Part shown: piece by piece, positions 8,264 through 17,442 of the stretch
Position numbering within the stretch: position 1 is the first letter of the stretch
Layout of the letters: every line of letters starts with the position of its first letter
NCBI GenBank assembly: GCA_002359655.1
Contig: DENL01000023.1
Location: forward strand, 1 to 45,576
Direction of reading: 5' to 3'
DNA length: 45,576 nt
Source: Rickettsiales bacterium UBA2645
GTDB taxonomy: Bacteria; Pseudomonadota; Alphaproteobacteria; Rickettsiales; UBA1997
Notes under the pieces: generated by a model
Database searches by the model: none
What the model was told of the DNA's origin: nothing
Seen by the model: the letters and a program-made list of their open reading frames with translations, nothing else
Made by a program: the position numbers and the translations under genes

Positions 8264-8824
8264 ATGGAAAAAGAAAAATCACTTTTAAGCCTTAATCTAA
8301 TTCTCAAACAAAGAAATATTTTAGCCGCAACCTGTGCTTTGTTGATTGTATCCAATACAATTCTTGCTGTTGTAAGCTTGTTCTCGACTAGAGAGATGGT
8401 TCTTATCCCAAATGCTTTAGATAAAGAGACTGCCATCAGTAACAAAAAAATGTCCCCAGCTTATCTTGAAGCGATTACAAGAGATGTTGTTGGTTTGATG
8501 TTAAACATTACCCCTTCAAATACTGATTATGCGATTAGGTCAGTATTAAAAATTACCCATCCCAGTTTTTACGGCCAGCTGAAGCATGAGCTTAACAAGA
8601 ATGCAGAAGATGTGATCAAGCGCCGGATCACAACATTTTATTTTCCTCAGTCAATTCAAGTAACTGGTGACGCATCAGTCGTTGTTACAGGAAAGCTTTC
8701 CACATACCTCGGAAAAGAAATGATGGGCGAAGAAGAGAAATCTTACTCAATAACCTATTCGTACGAAGGTTTTAGACCCTCGGTGATGGATTTTCATGAA
8801 GTTGATCCAAAATCAAAAGAGTAG
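8264..8824 (+). CDS. traE: TraE, VirB5/VirB8-like pilus assembly protein
   Basis: The protein has 186 residues. A single N-terminal membrane anchor (residues about 17-40, ILAATCALLIVSNTILAVVSLF region) precedes a periplasmic domain of TraE type with EAITRDVVGLMLNITPSN and HPSFYGQLKHEL. TraE is a VirB8-like component of the F-type channel. It sits between traL and traK in the standard order. Confidence 0.92.
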   Translation: MEKEKSLLSLNLILKQRNILAATCALLIVSNTILAVVSLFSTREMVLIPNALDKETAISNKKMSPAYLEAITRDVVGLMLNITPSNTDYAIRSVLKITHPSFYGQLKHELNKNAEDVIKRRITTFYFPQSIQVTGDASVVVTGKLSTYLGKEMMGEEEKSYSITYSYEGFRPSVMDFHEVDPKSKE

Positions 8825-8831
8825 AGGGGCG

Positions 8832-9566
8832 ATGAAGAAAAGAAATAAAATAAAGATTAATTCCATGAGGAACGTAGCGGCTTTGTTAAGTGTGATTCTG
8901 GTTATCTTTAGCCTTTCTCAAAGATCTTATGCCTCTCAGAATCTAACTATTGATGATGGTGAAGAATTCACTGCAGAAATATCAAAAACAGATTTAAATA
9001 GAATCAAGCTCGTTGGTGATAGAATCCGCGACATTAAAATTAATAACTCTGAAATCGAATATTCTCAAGATAACAAGCTCGGAGAGTTATATTTTAGACC
9101 TACTACCAGAGCGGAAGTGAAGCCAATCAATCTTTTTATTCTCACCGAACAAGGCTTTACCTACAAAGCACTTTTAATTCCCAAATCAATTCCAGCAGAG
9201 CAGATAATTATCAGAAATGATTCTGCTGTTTCAAACAGCGATTCCGACGTTTCTAAATCAACTAAAAATCCCTATGAGCAGCAAATCATCGTATTGATGA
9301 AGGCAATGAGAACGAAAAACAAGCTGGATGGATATCAGATAAAGCAAGAGCGTAAATATGTTGATCTCGGCGACTTATCAATGCGACGGACTCATGTATA
9401 TAAAGGGCAGAATTTTATAGGGGAGATTTTTGTTCTTAAGAACAGCACAAATCAAGTTCTTAGCTTGGAAGAGAAGATGTTTTTTAAGAATGGAGTTAGG
9501 GCGATTAAGATTGAGAACTCAAATCTTCTTCCTGACGAATCAGCTGAAATTTTGATTGTAAGCTGA
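8832..9566 (+). CDS. traK: TraK, secretin-like outer core protein
   Basis: The protein has 244 residues from the ATG at 8832, chosen because gagggg at 8825-8829 is placed correctly as a ribosome site; the frame also extends 36 bases upstream into traE. A signal peptide (NVAALLSVILVIFSLSQRSYA) is followed by a periplasmic beta-rich domain as in TraK, the VirB9-like part of the outer-membrane core complex with TraB and TraV. It ends two bases before the traB ATG. Confidence 0.88.
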   Translation: MKKRNKIKINSMRNVAALLSVILVIFSLSQRSYASQNLTIDDGEEFTAEISKTDLNRIKLVGDRIRDIKINNSEIEYSQDNKLGELYFRPTTRAEVKPINLFILTEQGFTYKALLIPKSIPAEQIIIRNDSAVSNSDSDVSKSTKNPYEQQIIVLMKAMRTKNKLDGYQIKQERKYVDLGDLSMRRTHVYKGQNFIGEIFVLKNSTNQVLSLEEKMFFKNGVRAIKIENSNLLPDESAEILIVS

Positions 9567-9568
9567 TT

Positions 9569-10789
9569 ATGTCGATGATGAGTGAAAACAAAAATTCAAA
9601 AAATAAACAAAAACTCACCTTCTACATAACTGTAATTGCCTTAACTGGTATAGGTGCGGCTTTTGTTTTCTCCGGCGAAAAAAAGTCGGGAGCTTCTGGG
9701 ATTATTAATAAATCCAAAAATAAAATTATTCTTTCTGATCCGAATCATGGCTTGAAAGCTGAAGATAGATGGCTTCATCAGGCTGAGAAAAAAATGGAAG
9801 ATTATGATAAGTTGGCAAAGGACTATGAGACAACAAAATCAAATCTGGAAGATAGGCTAAATAAATTAGATGAAAGGTATCAGTCAGACCTTGCCGCTCA
9901 AGAAGATATATTGGAATTGCAAAAATCCGAGATTGAAAAGTTGAAAGTTGAAAGAGCTGCTATTCCCAATCAGAACTCACAAGATCCTTTTGCAAATGGT
10001 AATCAGCCAGGATTGCCAGTAACAAAATTTGTTCAAAGCATCGAATTTAGTTTGGAAGATGGCACTTTACTTCGTAAGGCAAAAGGACATTTCAGCGCAG
10101 AAGAATATGTTCCGGCTGGGGCTTACGCTCCGGCAACAATTATTTCTGGAGTAGATGCTTCTGTTGGAATAAGCGCCCAGTCAGACCCTCGTCCAGTTTT
10201 GTTAAGAGTTAATGGACCCGCTGTTTCGTCAATTTATGAGGGTAATGTTCAGAAATCTGATATTAGCGGCTGTATAATTACTGGTGCTGCAAGTGGTGAT
10301 CTTTCAAGTGAGAAGGTGTATGTTCAGTTAATTAAGATGACCTGTGGTAAGCCAGGTAACAAGTTATCTGAAATAATGGTAAAAGGTTATTTAGCAGGGC
10401 AGGGTAAATCTGGCATTCGTGGAAATGTAATTAGCAGAGAAGGTGATTTTATTACCAAGTCTTTTTTGGCCGGACTTATTGGTGGATTTGGTCAGGGTCT
10501 ATCATCAAAAGTTGCTCCTCCTCTAAATTTTTCAAATGGTCTTACTACTCAAGGAACTCTTAGCACAGGAGATGTTCTTAATAAGGGGTTAGGTGAAGGC
10601 ATTTCTACTTCATCACAAAAAACACAAGATTATCTCATTAATAGAGCCGAGCAGTATCAGCCAGTAGTTAGCATTCCAAGTGGTATAGATGTTGAAGTTG
10701 TTTTCGTAGATGGGTTCTACCTCGATAATAATCAGAATGTTTCAGCAGCAAATAACGCACAAAATAATAACGGGGGACAAACCAAATGA
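9569..10789 (+). CDS. traB: TraB, VirB10-like core complex protein
   Basis: The protein has 406 residues. A cytoplasmic start of about 15 residues is followed by one transmembrane helix (TFYITVIALTGIGAAFVF), then a coiled-coil periplasmic stretch (about residues 60-130, rich in Glu/Lys/Leu). The VirB10-type beta-barrel domain (about 155-390) has YVPAGAYAPATIISGVDAS and the C-terminal phrase IPSGIDVEVVFVDGFYL. TraB spans both membranes and joins the energising ATPases to the outer core. Its stop overlaps the traV start by four bases. Confidence 0.93.
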   Translation: MSMMSENKNSKNKQKLTFYITVIALTGIGAAFVFSGEKKSGASGIINKSKNKIILSDPNHGLKAEDRWLHQAEKKMEDYDKLAKDYETTKSNLEDRLNKLDERYQSDLAAQEDILELQKSEIEKLKVERAAIPNQNSQDPFANGNQPGLPVTKFVQSIEFSLEDGTLLRKAKGHFSAEEYVPAGAYAPATIISGVDASVGISAQSDPRPVLLRVNGPAVSSIYEGNVQKSDISGCIITGAASGDLSSEKVYVQLIKMTCGKPGNKLSEIMVKGYLAGQGKSGIRGNVISREGDFITKSFLAGLIGGFGQGLSSKVAPPLNFSNGLTTQGTLSTGDVLNKGLGEGISTSSQKTQDYLINRAEQYQPVVSIPSGIDVEVVFVDGFYLDNNQNVSAANNAQNNNGGQTK

Positions 10790-11205
10790 AGTCCAAACTA
10801 ATTTTAATTTCATTATTAATTTCTGCTTCTTGTTCGAGTTCTGTTAATTCTGAATGGAGCTGTCCTGTGCTAGATGGTGGAAAAGGGCATTGTGTTTCAA
10901 TTTCGGGAGCTGATGACAAGGTAGACTCGTCAAAAGCGCTACTTAATAGCAATCACAGATATTTTGCTTCTAATCAAAAAATTGAAATTAATTTATTGGC
11001 TCCAAAATTGAAAGATTTGGAGAAATTAAAAATTACCAAAAAAGAAGAAGATGAAACACAAATAAAAAAGGGTACCAGATATAGAACTGAAGAAAAAGTA
11101 GGTAGAATTTGGTTTGCTCCACGAATTGATGCAGATGGCAATCAACATTCTGAAAGTGTGATTCAGATAATTGATGAACCTTCAAGATGGGTGATGCAGA
11201 GATGA
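10786..11205 (+). CDS. traV: TraV, outer-membrane core lipoprotein
   Basis: The protein has 139 residues. A short signal segment (LILISLLISASC) ends in a Cys suitable for lipidation, although the residue at -3 (Ser) is not the usual Leu. The Cys-containing pattern WSCPVLDGGKGHCVSISGAD matches the conserved TraV N-terminal motif. With TraK and TraB it forms the outer core. It shares ATGA overlaps with both traB and traC. Confidence 0.85.
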   Translation: MKSKLILISLLISASCSSSVNSEWSCPVLDGGKGHCVSISGADDKVDSSKALLNSNHRYFASNQKIEINLLAPKLKDLEKLKITKKEEDETQIKKGTRYRTEEKVGRIWFAPRIDADGNQHSESVIQIIDEPSRWVMQR

Positions 11206-13946
11206 TTAATTTAGCTAAATTAACACAAAAAATAAATTCTCTTTTTGGTGATGAAAATCTTGGTCAGAAGAAGCCAGAATTAGACTCTGATCACCATTTC
11301 TTACATGAGCTTTTGCCATATCGTTTTTTTGATGAAAAAAATGGTATTTTTATTAATGATTCAAGTCTGGGGTTTATCCTTGAAGTCTCACCATTAGTTG
11401 GTGCCAGTGAAGAGACAATCGACACCTTATCTGGCATGATAACCGAGGGGATACCTGAGGGTTGCACAATTCAGTTTATAAACTGGGCGTCTCCAAAAGT
11501 CGGTCATATTTTTAACACTTGGAAGCAAGCAAGAGAAAAACAAGGTGGTGTATATTTAAAACTAGCAAAGAAGAGGGTAGAATTTTTTCAGAACGCCAAT
11601 CATCAGTCATTATTTTCTACTAACCCTTTTACTACTAAAGATTTTCGACTTTTTTTATCAGTTTCTATTTCTGTTAAAAAGAATGATGGCAGTGATTTCT
11701 TTCAGAAAATACTAAAGACTATTTCCTCAAATAACGATGAACCAGATTATGCAGGAGCTATAAGTAACATTAAATCTCTGAAAGAAAAATTGGCCACTTC
11801 ATTCAGAGCGGTTGGAATGAGCTCCTTTGAAATGGGGCCAGAAGATTTAATAAGATTTCTTGATGAAGTAATTAATTTTTCAGTTTCTCAAAAGAAATCT
11901 GACTTGGCCTACGACTCACTTCAGCCAATCAATAAACAAATTGTTGATCCGGAAAATATCCTCAAAAAAGATCAAGATGAGCTTACTTTATTTGCTGATG
12001 ATGAGGCGAGAAAAACAAATGTTCGCTGTTTTTCAGTTAGAAGTTTTCCAAAGACCTGGGCTCAGTGGCAGTGTCGCGATCTAATTGGTGATTTTTTCCA
12101 AGATCTAAGAAGGATGGAATATCCTTTCCTGACTTCCTTCTCTGTTACTCTTCCTCATAACGAATTAGCATTACAAAGTCGCGCAAAACAAAAAAGTTTT
12201 CACGCAACAAGAATGGCAGGAACGCCAATTGCTAGGTTTATTCCTGAAATTTCTTCTACCGCCTCTGAATGGCAGTTTGTTACTGAAAAAACGAACTCCG
12301 GTCAAAGAATTCTCAAAGGTATTTATCAAGTTCTGATATTTGCGCCGCCAAAAAAAATAAACGAGTCAGAACAGCTACTTAAATCGATATATAAAGCTAG
12401 AGGTTGGGAGCTATCGCGTGATAAATTTATCAATATTCAGTCTTTCTTAGGCATTCTTCCATTCAAAAAATCGGAAGGCGTTTTCTACGACATGGAAAAG
12501 ATGAATCGCACCAAAACCATGGTGTCATGGACTGCTGCTAATTTAGCGCCGTTTCAAGGTGAGTGGAAAGGAATGACATCACCTTGTATGTTGTTGTTTG
12601 GCCGCAGAGGGCAACCTTTATATTGGGATCCGTTCAAGAATGAAGAAGGAAACTACAATGTAGCAGTTATCGGAAAATCAGGATCTGGTAAGTCGGTATT
12701 CATGCAAGATCTTGTTGCTTCTCTAAGAGGAAATGGAGGCAAGGTTTATGTGATTGATGATGGTCGTTCATTCATGAATTCTTGTCGTCTTCAAGGTGGC
12801 GAGTTTATTGAATTTTCTGATAAAGGTGAATCGCAGATTTGTATCAACCCATTTTCTATCGTTAATGAAGAAACGATGAAAAAATCTCCGGAATATAAAA
12901 CGGAGGTGATAAAGCTGATTACGGCAATGATATGCCAGATGTGTGAAGGTGATCCAACGAAAGAAACTGCTGGTAAGGAAAAAATATCAACGATTCAGAG
13001 TCGTTACATAGAAGAGGCCGTTGCTAACATCTGGGAAGATGATGGAAGAAAAGCAACAATAACAACAGTTAGTGATTATTTTGCAAAGCATGCGGAGCAA
13101 AGAGCCAGAGATTTAGCAATTCTAATCAAGCCATTTACCAAAGATGGAGTTTATGGCAGATTTTTTGAAGGAGAAAGTTCGATCAGATTAGAAAATCCTT
13201 TCATGGTTTTTGAGTTAGCTGAGCTAAAAAATAAGAAAGAATTACAGGCGATTGTTTTGATGTTTTTGATGTTCTTAGTTTCTGAAAACATGTATTTCGG
13301 CGATAGAAAAACCCCGATTACCCTTTTGATCGATGAAGCATGGGATTTGTTGCATGGTGAAGGATCTAAAACTTTTATCGAGGGCATGGCGCGCCGTGCC
13401 AGAAAATATTGTGGCAACATTGTTACTGGTACTCAGTCGGTAAACGATTATTACAAAAGTCCTGCAACTCTAGCAGCCTTTGAAAACACTGATTGGATAA
13501 TTCTTTTATCTCAAAAACCAGAGGCGATTGAACAACTTGCCAAGACTGGCAGAATCGTGATGGATGATGCTCTAAAAGAAGCACTAAAAAGTCTCAGAAT
13601 GGTTAAGGGACAATATTCGGAAGCTATTATTTACGGCCCAAGAGGGTGGGCAATTGTTAGAACAATCTTGGATCCATATTCGATTTCTTTATATTCCTCA
13701 TCACCAGATGACTGGTCGAAAATTAATGATTTGAGAGAAAAAGGATATTCTCTAGAGGATGCTTTGGAAGTTCTGGCCGACTTAAAATCAAAATCAGCGA
13801 AGAAGCGCATATTTGATGTGTCTGATTATGTGAAAATCATGTCGTTAAAAGATGAAGGAAAAGAGTTTGAAGATGCTCTCGAGATAGTTGCAGCAAATAA
13901 GTTCAGAAATAACCCAACTTATCAACAACAAATGACGCTACAATGA
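11202..13946 (+). CDS. traC: TraC, VirB4-like conjugation ATPase
   Basis: The protein has 914 residues from the ATG at 11202, which overlaps the traV stop (ATGA); the frame allows an earlier ATG at 11187. The N-terminal TraC domain (HELLPYRFFDEKNGIF at the start) is followed by a RecA-like ATPase domain with Walker A GKSGSGKS at residues 491-498 and Walker B LLIDEAWD with Asp711/Glu712. TraC energises pilus assembly at the inner membrane. The last 80 residues contain two similar helical units (LREKGYSLEDALEVLAD and LKDEGKEFEDALEIVAA), a small internal duplication. Confidence 0.95.
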   Translation: MINLAKLTQKINSLFGDENLGQKKPELDSDHHFLHELLPYRFFDEKNGIFINDSSLGFILEVSPLVGASEETIDTLSGMITEGIPEGCTIQFINWASPKVGHIFNTWKQAREKQGGVYLKLAKKRVEFFQNANHQSLFSTNPFTTKDFRLFLSVSISVKKNDGSDFFQKILKTISSNNDEPDYAGAISNIKSLKEKLATSFRAVGMSSFEMGPEDLIRFLDEVINFSVSQKKSDLAYDSLQPINKQIVDPENILKKDQDELTLFADDEARKTNVRCFSVRSFPKTWAQWQCRDLIGDFFQDLRRMEYPFLTSFSVTLPHNELALQSRAKQKSFHATRMAGTPIARFIPEISSTASEWQFVTEKTNSGQRILKGIYQVLIFAPPKKINESEQLLKSIYKARGWELSRDKFINIQSFLGILPFKKSEGVFYDMEKMNRTKTMVSWTAANLAPFQGEWKGMTSPCMLLFGRRGQPLYWDPFKNEEGNYNVAVIGKSGSGKSVFMQDLVASLRGNGGKVYVIDDGRSFMNSCRLQGGEFIEFSDKGESQICINPFSIVNEETMKKSPEYKTEVIKLITAMICQMCEGDPTKETAGKEKISTIQSRYIEEAVANIWEDDGRKATITTVSDYFAKHAEQRARDLAILIKPFTKDGVYGRFFEGESSIRLENPFMVFELAELKNKKELQAIVLMFLMFLVSENMYFGDRKTPITLLIDEAWDLLHGEGSKTFIEGMARRARKYCGNIVTGTQSVNDYYKSPATLAAFENTDWIILLSQKPEAIEQLAKTGRIVMDDALKEALKSLRMVKGQYSEAIIYGPRGWAIVRTILDPYSISLYSSSPDDWSKINDLREKGYSLEDALEVLADLKSKSAKKRIFDVSDYVKIMSLKDEGKEFEDALEIVAANKFRNNPTYQQQMTLQ

Positions 13947-14347
13947 GAGTATTCCAAACTTATCAACACTTTTTGCCGTGCTTAATTATAGCGGCGTTCT
14001 TTTCGATTATTTCTTCAGCTATCACATACTTTGTTTTGGATAGTAAGATACCGAAGATCGTTACCGCCGATATATCCTATTTGAACAATGATTTTGTGAT
14101 GAATCTGTCTCGTCATTTAGTTGAGAATAAGATGGATGACGAAGAGCTAGAGAAAATAGTCAAAACTTTCCTAAAGCATCAAGAAATTCTGATGAAGGAC
14201 TTCCGGGACTCGAATTACATCATACTCCAAAAACAGGTCGTAGCAACTGAAACTAATGACATCACCAAGGATTTAGAAACTGCGCTTGCCGAGAGTATTA
14301 CTTTAAAAACTCAAAATCCTGGAGGTGAAAATGAAATTAAAGAATAA
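13943..14347 (+). CDS. trbI: TrbI-like inner-membrane protein (F-type)
   Basis: The protein has 134 residues. One N-terminal transmembrane helix (FLPCLIIAAFFSIISSAIT) is followed by a short periplasmic domain with PKIVTADISYLNNDF and a helical tail. Size, topology and position between traC and traW match F-type TrbI, which affects pilus outgrowth and retraction. Sequence similarity is modest, so the name rests partly on context. It overlaps traC by four bases (ATGA) and the next gene by about 17. Confidence 0.72.
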   Translation: MRVFQTYQHFLPCLIIAAFFSIISSAITYFVLDSKIPKIVTADISYLNNDFVMNLSRHLVENKMDDEELEKIVKTFLKHQEILMKDFRDSNYIILQKQVVATETNDITKDLETALAESITLKTQNPGGENEIKE

Positions 14348-15002
14348 TCAGAAAAAATTTCTGTTCGCTGGTTTAGTTATAATTTGTGCTGGGGTACTGC
14401 TTGCATCAAATTATGAAGTAATGAGGAATCACACCGAATCTTTGCCTTACAAACATGTTGTTCTTGAGAAAGGAAAGATTCCAACGAAGCGTGATCAGGT
14501 TTTTGCCTTCAAGGTGTATAACAACCCTCAATATAATAATGAAAAACCATTAAATTTTATTAAGCTTGTTGGTGGATTGCCAGGCGATGAAATAGTAGTG
14601 AAGGGAGGAAACATTTATTTTGATGGAAACATCTATCCAGATGTTAAAAAAGCTCCTATAAGTCTCCAAGAGTTGTTTGTTACTGTAAGTATGGCTAGGA
14701 TAACTCACCCAGAGGATTTAATAAGAAGAAAAATTACCATTGAAGATAGAGAGGTGTTTGTTGCTGGTAAACCAATCGGAATTGTTAAACCTTTCACTAA
14801 GAAATTTGAAAATTTTCTTAAAAGCTCTTCTGGAAAAAAGTATGGCGAAAAGTACGAGTTACATCCTATAGAAATTGATGTAATACCATCAAAAAAGTTT
14901 TTTGCCTATACTCCTCACAAGGATTCCTTCGATTCCCGCTACCAAGAAATTGGATTGATTGATGAAAAAGACATCATTGGCACTGCTGTTCTTACTTTTT
15001 AG
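14331..15002 (+). CDS. Conjugation-linked S26 signal peptidase (RP4 TraF-type)
   Basis: About 223 residues; the start at 14331 is favoured by ggaggtg at 14321-14327. An N-terminal membrane anchor (FLFAGLVIICAGVLLAS) is followed by the S26 layout. The catalytic Ser lies in HTESLPYK and the Lys in IKLVGGLPGDEIVV, with the late box FAYTPHKDSFDSRYQEIG corresponding to the SxDSRxxG motif. In RP4 the homologue matures the pilin and cyclises it. Here it may process the TraA pilin, which would be a mixed F/RP4-like maturation route. The gene name is left open to avoid confusion with the thioredoxin-like TraF at 19.1 kb. Confidence 0.85.
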   Translation: MKLKNNQKKFLFAGLVIICAGVLLASNYEVMRNHTESLPYKHVVLEKGKIPTKRDQVFAFKVYNNPQYNNEKPLNFIKLVGGLPGDEIVVKGGNIYFDGNIYPDVKKAPISLQELFVTVSMARITHPEDLIRRKITIEDREVFVAGKPIGIVKPFTKKFENFLKSSSGKKYGEKYELHPIEIDVIPSKKFFAYTPHKDSFDSRYQEIGLIDEKDIIGTAVLTF

Positions 15003-15579
15003 TGAGACGGCGACAGCCACGGACTTAGGAATTCATGGGAATGTTTATCAGATCAAAGAAAAAAGCCTGCTTGAAGAAATCCAAGAAAAGCTCCAAGAAG
15101 CAAAGAAAGATGGGCGATTAGATAAGTTTCAAAATGGCATTAAAAAGCAGATGCTTGATCATGCCAATGAACCTAAGGCGGTCGCTGGAATTGTTAAGGC
15201 GACTACCAATCGAGATTGGCTATATGATCCTTCAGTTACTTGGCCAGATGATTTAAAAGATCAGAATGGTAAAGTGTTCTATCATGCCGGAACAAAAGTG
15301 AATCCTCTCGATAAAATCTCACTGACAAAAGCTCTTTTGTTTATTGATGGATCAGATGAATCTCAGGTGAAATGGGCTTTGGATCAAAATAATAAAAGAA
15401 ACAGCAGAGCAAAAATTATCTTAGTTAAGGGTAAGATAATTGACCTGATGAAGAAGAAAAAAGTGCGTCTTTATTTTGATCAGGAAGGTTTCTTAACAAA
15501 AAAATTTTCCATTCGTGCAGTTCCAGCTTCAGTGGAGCAAGAAGGTAAGATGCTTAGGGTGAGGGAGGTGGCGTTATGA
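14962..15579 (+). CDS. traW: TraW, periplasmic pilus assembly protein
   Basis: About 205 residues from the ATG at 14962, overlapping the S26 gene by 41 bases. A signal peptide (KTSLALLFLLFSETATA) precedes the mature start DLGIHGNVYQIKEKSLL, which is the typical TraW opening. Later phrases WLYDPSVTWPDDLKD, VNPLDKISLTKALLFIDG and FDQEGFLTKKFSIRAVPA are characteristic. TraW works with TrbC and TraU in F-pilus assembly in the periplasm. Confidence 0.93.
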   Translation: MKKTSLALLFLLFSETATATDLGIHGNVYQIKEKSLLEEIQEKLQEAKKDGRLDKFQNGIKKQMLDHANEPKAVAGIVKATTNRDWLYDPSVTWPDDLKDQNGKVFYHAGTKVNPLDKISLTKALLFIDGSDESQVKWALDQNNKRNSRAKIILVKGKIIDLMKKKKVRLYFDQEGFLTKKFSIRAVPASVEQEGKMLRVREVAL

Positions 15580-16580
15580 TGAAAAAAATTATTGTTTTAA
15601 CATTTGCACTTTGTTTGTTTTTTGAAAGTGCTCAGGCCAAGCAATGCACTGGTCGAATGGTGAATCCAATAACTGATATTTGCTGGGCTTGCATACTCCC
15701 AATTAGTATTGGAGCTGCTCCAATTGTTCCTGGTAAAACTGCTGATACTCCAAACTTTTCTTCACCGCTTTGTTTTTGTCCGGCACCTCCGCCAATTTTT
15801 GTTCGTCCAGGGTTAGCGGTTGGTTTTTGGGAGCCAGTACGCATGGCAGATGTTACAAAAGAGCCATTTTGTTTTGTAGGAATTGGTGGAAAAAAAATTG
15901 ATCCAGGTTTGTCAGTAGGTTCTGGTGGAGATCCAGAAGTGGGAACTGGTAATGAATTAGATCCAGCAACATGGCATGTGCATTGGTATCTTTACCCAGT
16001 TTTTACCTTGATTAGCGTGATTCTCGATGGAATTTGCGTAGAATCCACCCAGAGCTTCGATGTTGCCTATATGACTGAAGTTGATCCTTTGTGGCTAGAT
16101 GATGAGCTATCTTTTTTGATTAATCCGGAATCAATTTTATTTGGTAATTTAATTGCCCAAGCTGCGTGTGTTGTAGATTGTCTTTCAGCTTCTTTCTGGT
16201 TGCCGCTCGATCCACTCTTTTGGTGTTCTGGCTGCCAGGGTGGGATGTATCCATCAAATGGTAAAATTATTACTCACAACACTTCAATTCAGTCCTCATC
16301 TTTGGCTGTTTCTAGAATGCTTTTCAAGCTTCATCGCCAAGCTGCCTTACCTATTACTTCAGGACCAGAAGCGATATGCACTGCAATCCCATCTCCGATG
16401 ATAAAGAAGAGCCAATATCGCACCCAATTAACTGTGCCGATTCCAACAATCGATCCAATACTCGGCTGCAATCCACTTGGTAAATCCACCTTCTTTTGGG
16501 AGTCGTTCCGCGAAATACCGGTTAGCGGCGAAGATTTTAACTACTTGATTTGGAGGAAGAGGAACTGTTGTGCAATGTAA
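15576..16580 (+). CDS. traU: TraU, periplasmic mating protein
   Basis: The protein has 334 residues. A signal peptide (IIVLTFALCLFFESAQA) precedes the mature start. It is Cys-rich as TraU should be, with DICWACILPISIGAAPI, PLCFCPAPPP, CVVDCLSASFW and LFWCSGCQGGMYPSNG. F TraU is needed for DNA transfer more than for pilus formation and relies on disulfides, which fits the disulfide-type TraF nearby. It overlaps traW by four bases and the trbC start by 11 bases. Confidence 0.95.
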   Translation: MMKKIIVLTFALCLFFESAQAKQCTGRMVNPITDICWACILPISIGAAPIVPGKTADTPNFSSPLCFCPAPPPIFVRPGLAVGFWEPVRMADVTKEPFCFVGIGGKKIDPGLSVGSGGDPEVGTGNELDPATWHVHWYLYPVFTLISVILDGICVESTQSFDVAYMTEVDPLWLDDELSFLINPESILFGNLIAQAACVVDCLSASFWLPLDPLFWCSGCQGGMYPSNGKIITHNTSIQSSSLAVSRMLFKLHRQAALPITSGPEAICTAIPSPMIKKSQYRTQLTVPIPTIDPILGCNPLGKSTFFWESFREIPVSGEDFNYLIWRKRNCCAM

Positions 16581-17442
16581 AATCAAATTCTTCACAATTT
16601 TAATACTGTTTTCTTCATTATCTTTTGCACAGGACTTTGCCGTGCCTGAAATTACTGACAAAGATAAAAAAGAAGCTTCTGATTTTATCAAAGAAATAAA
16701 CTCAAAACCTTCTAAAATAAGTAATGAATTAGAGGCTCAGAAAATTGTTGAGAAGGCTGAAGAAGTAAAGATACAGGCTGCTAAAATTCATGCTAAGGAT
16801 GTTAGTAAGGTTGCAGAAAAAGTTAGTAAGGTTCAGCAAAGCAAAAATTTTAAAGAATCAGAAAATTGGATTAGAAAAAATCAGAACGAGCTATTTGCAA
16901 AACAAACTCAAGCGCTACCAAAAGTTGATTATGATATTACCAAAGAGCAACGCGAGAAAGATGCAATCGCAGAGCTGCTTCATAACTATCGCTTTAAACC
17001 AGATGAAGTAAAGAAGGCCTCAATAACACATTATCCATTGATGATATTTGTTTCTTCATCAATTCCAAGAAACTCTCTTAAAGATTTGATGATCCAAGCG
17101 AAGCAAGTGGGAGGAATTTTGGTATTTCGTGGTATCATCGGCAGTCTAAGAAATACTCAAGAATTTTTAGTTGAGATCTCAAAAGAAAATGTTTCAGCGA
17201 TAATTGATCCTAGGTTGTTTGATATATTCCAAGTTAAGCTAGTTCCAACTTTTGTAGTGCTTTCAAACGCTTCACAAGACTGTGTTGAGAACGATTGCCA
17301 GTTTACCCCAAGACACGACCGCATTACCGGAAATATTACTCTTAAGTATGCTCTAGAGCAGATTGAGGCAGGTAAAGGAGATGCAAGCAGTACTGCTACC
17401 GAGTATTTATCAAGAATGAATGCCGGAGGCCAGTCATCATGA
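16570..17442 (+). CDS. trbC: TrbC, F-type pilus assembly protein
   Basis: The protein has 290 residues from a GTG inside the end of traU. A signal peptide (FFTILILFSSLSFA) is followed by a helical, charged N-terminal extension (about residues 30-140). The TrbC_Ftype domain then has PLMIFVSSSIPRNSLKDLM, QVGGILVFRGI and LVPTFVVLSN. F TrbC is about 212 residues, so the extra length is mainly the coiled-coil-like extension. In F it interacts with TraW. Overlaps with traU and traN show tight translational coupling. Confidence 0.9.
   Translation: MQCKIKFFTILILFSSLSFAQDFAVPEITDKDKKEASDFIKEINSKPSKISNELEAQKIVEKAEEVKIQAAKIHAKDVSKVAEKVSKVQQSKNFKESENWIRKNQNELFAKQTQALPKVDYDITKEQREKDAIAELLHNYRFKPDEVKKASITHYPLMIFVSSSIPRNSLKDLMIQAKQVGGILVFRGIIGSLRNTQEFLVEISKENVSAIIDPRLFDIFQVKLVPTFVVLSNASQDCVENDCQFTPRHDRITGNITLKYALEQIEAGKGDASSTATEYLSRMNAGGQSS

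Noticed and set aside
16428..16691. Minus-strand ORF across the traU/trbC junction
   Set aside because: It is antisense to two well-assigned tra genes and has no recognisable domain.
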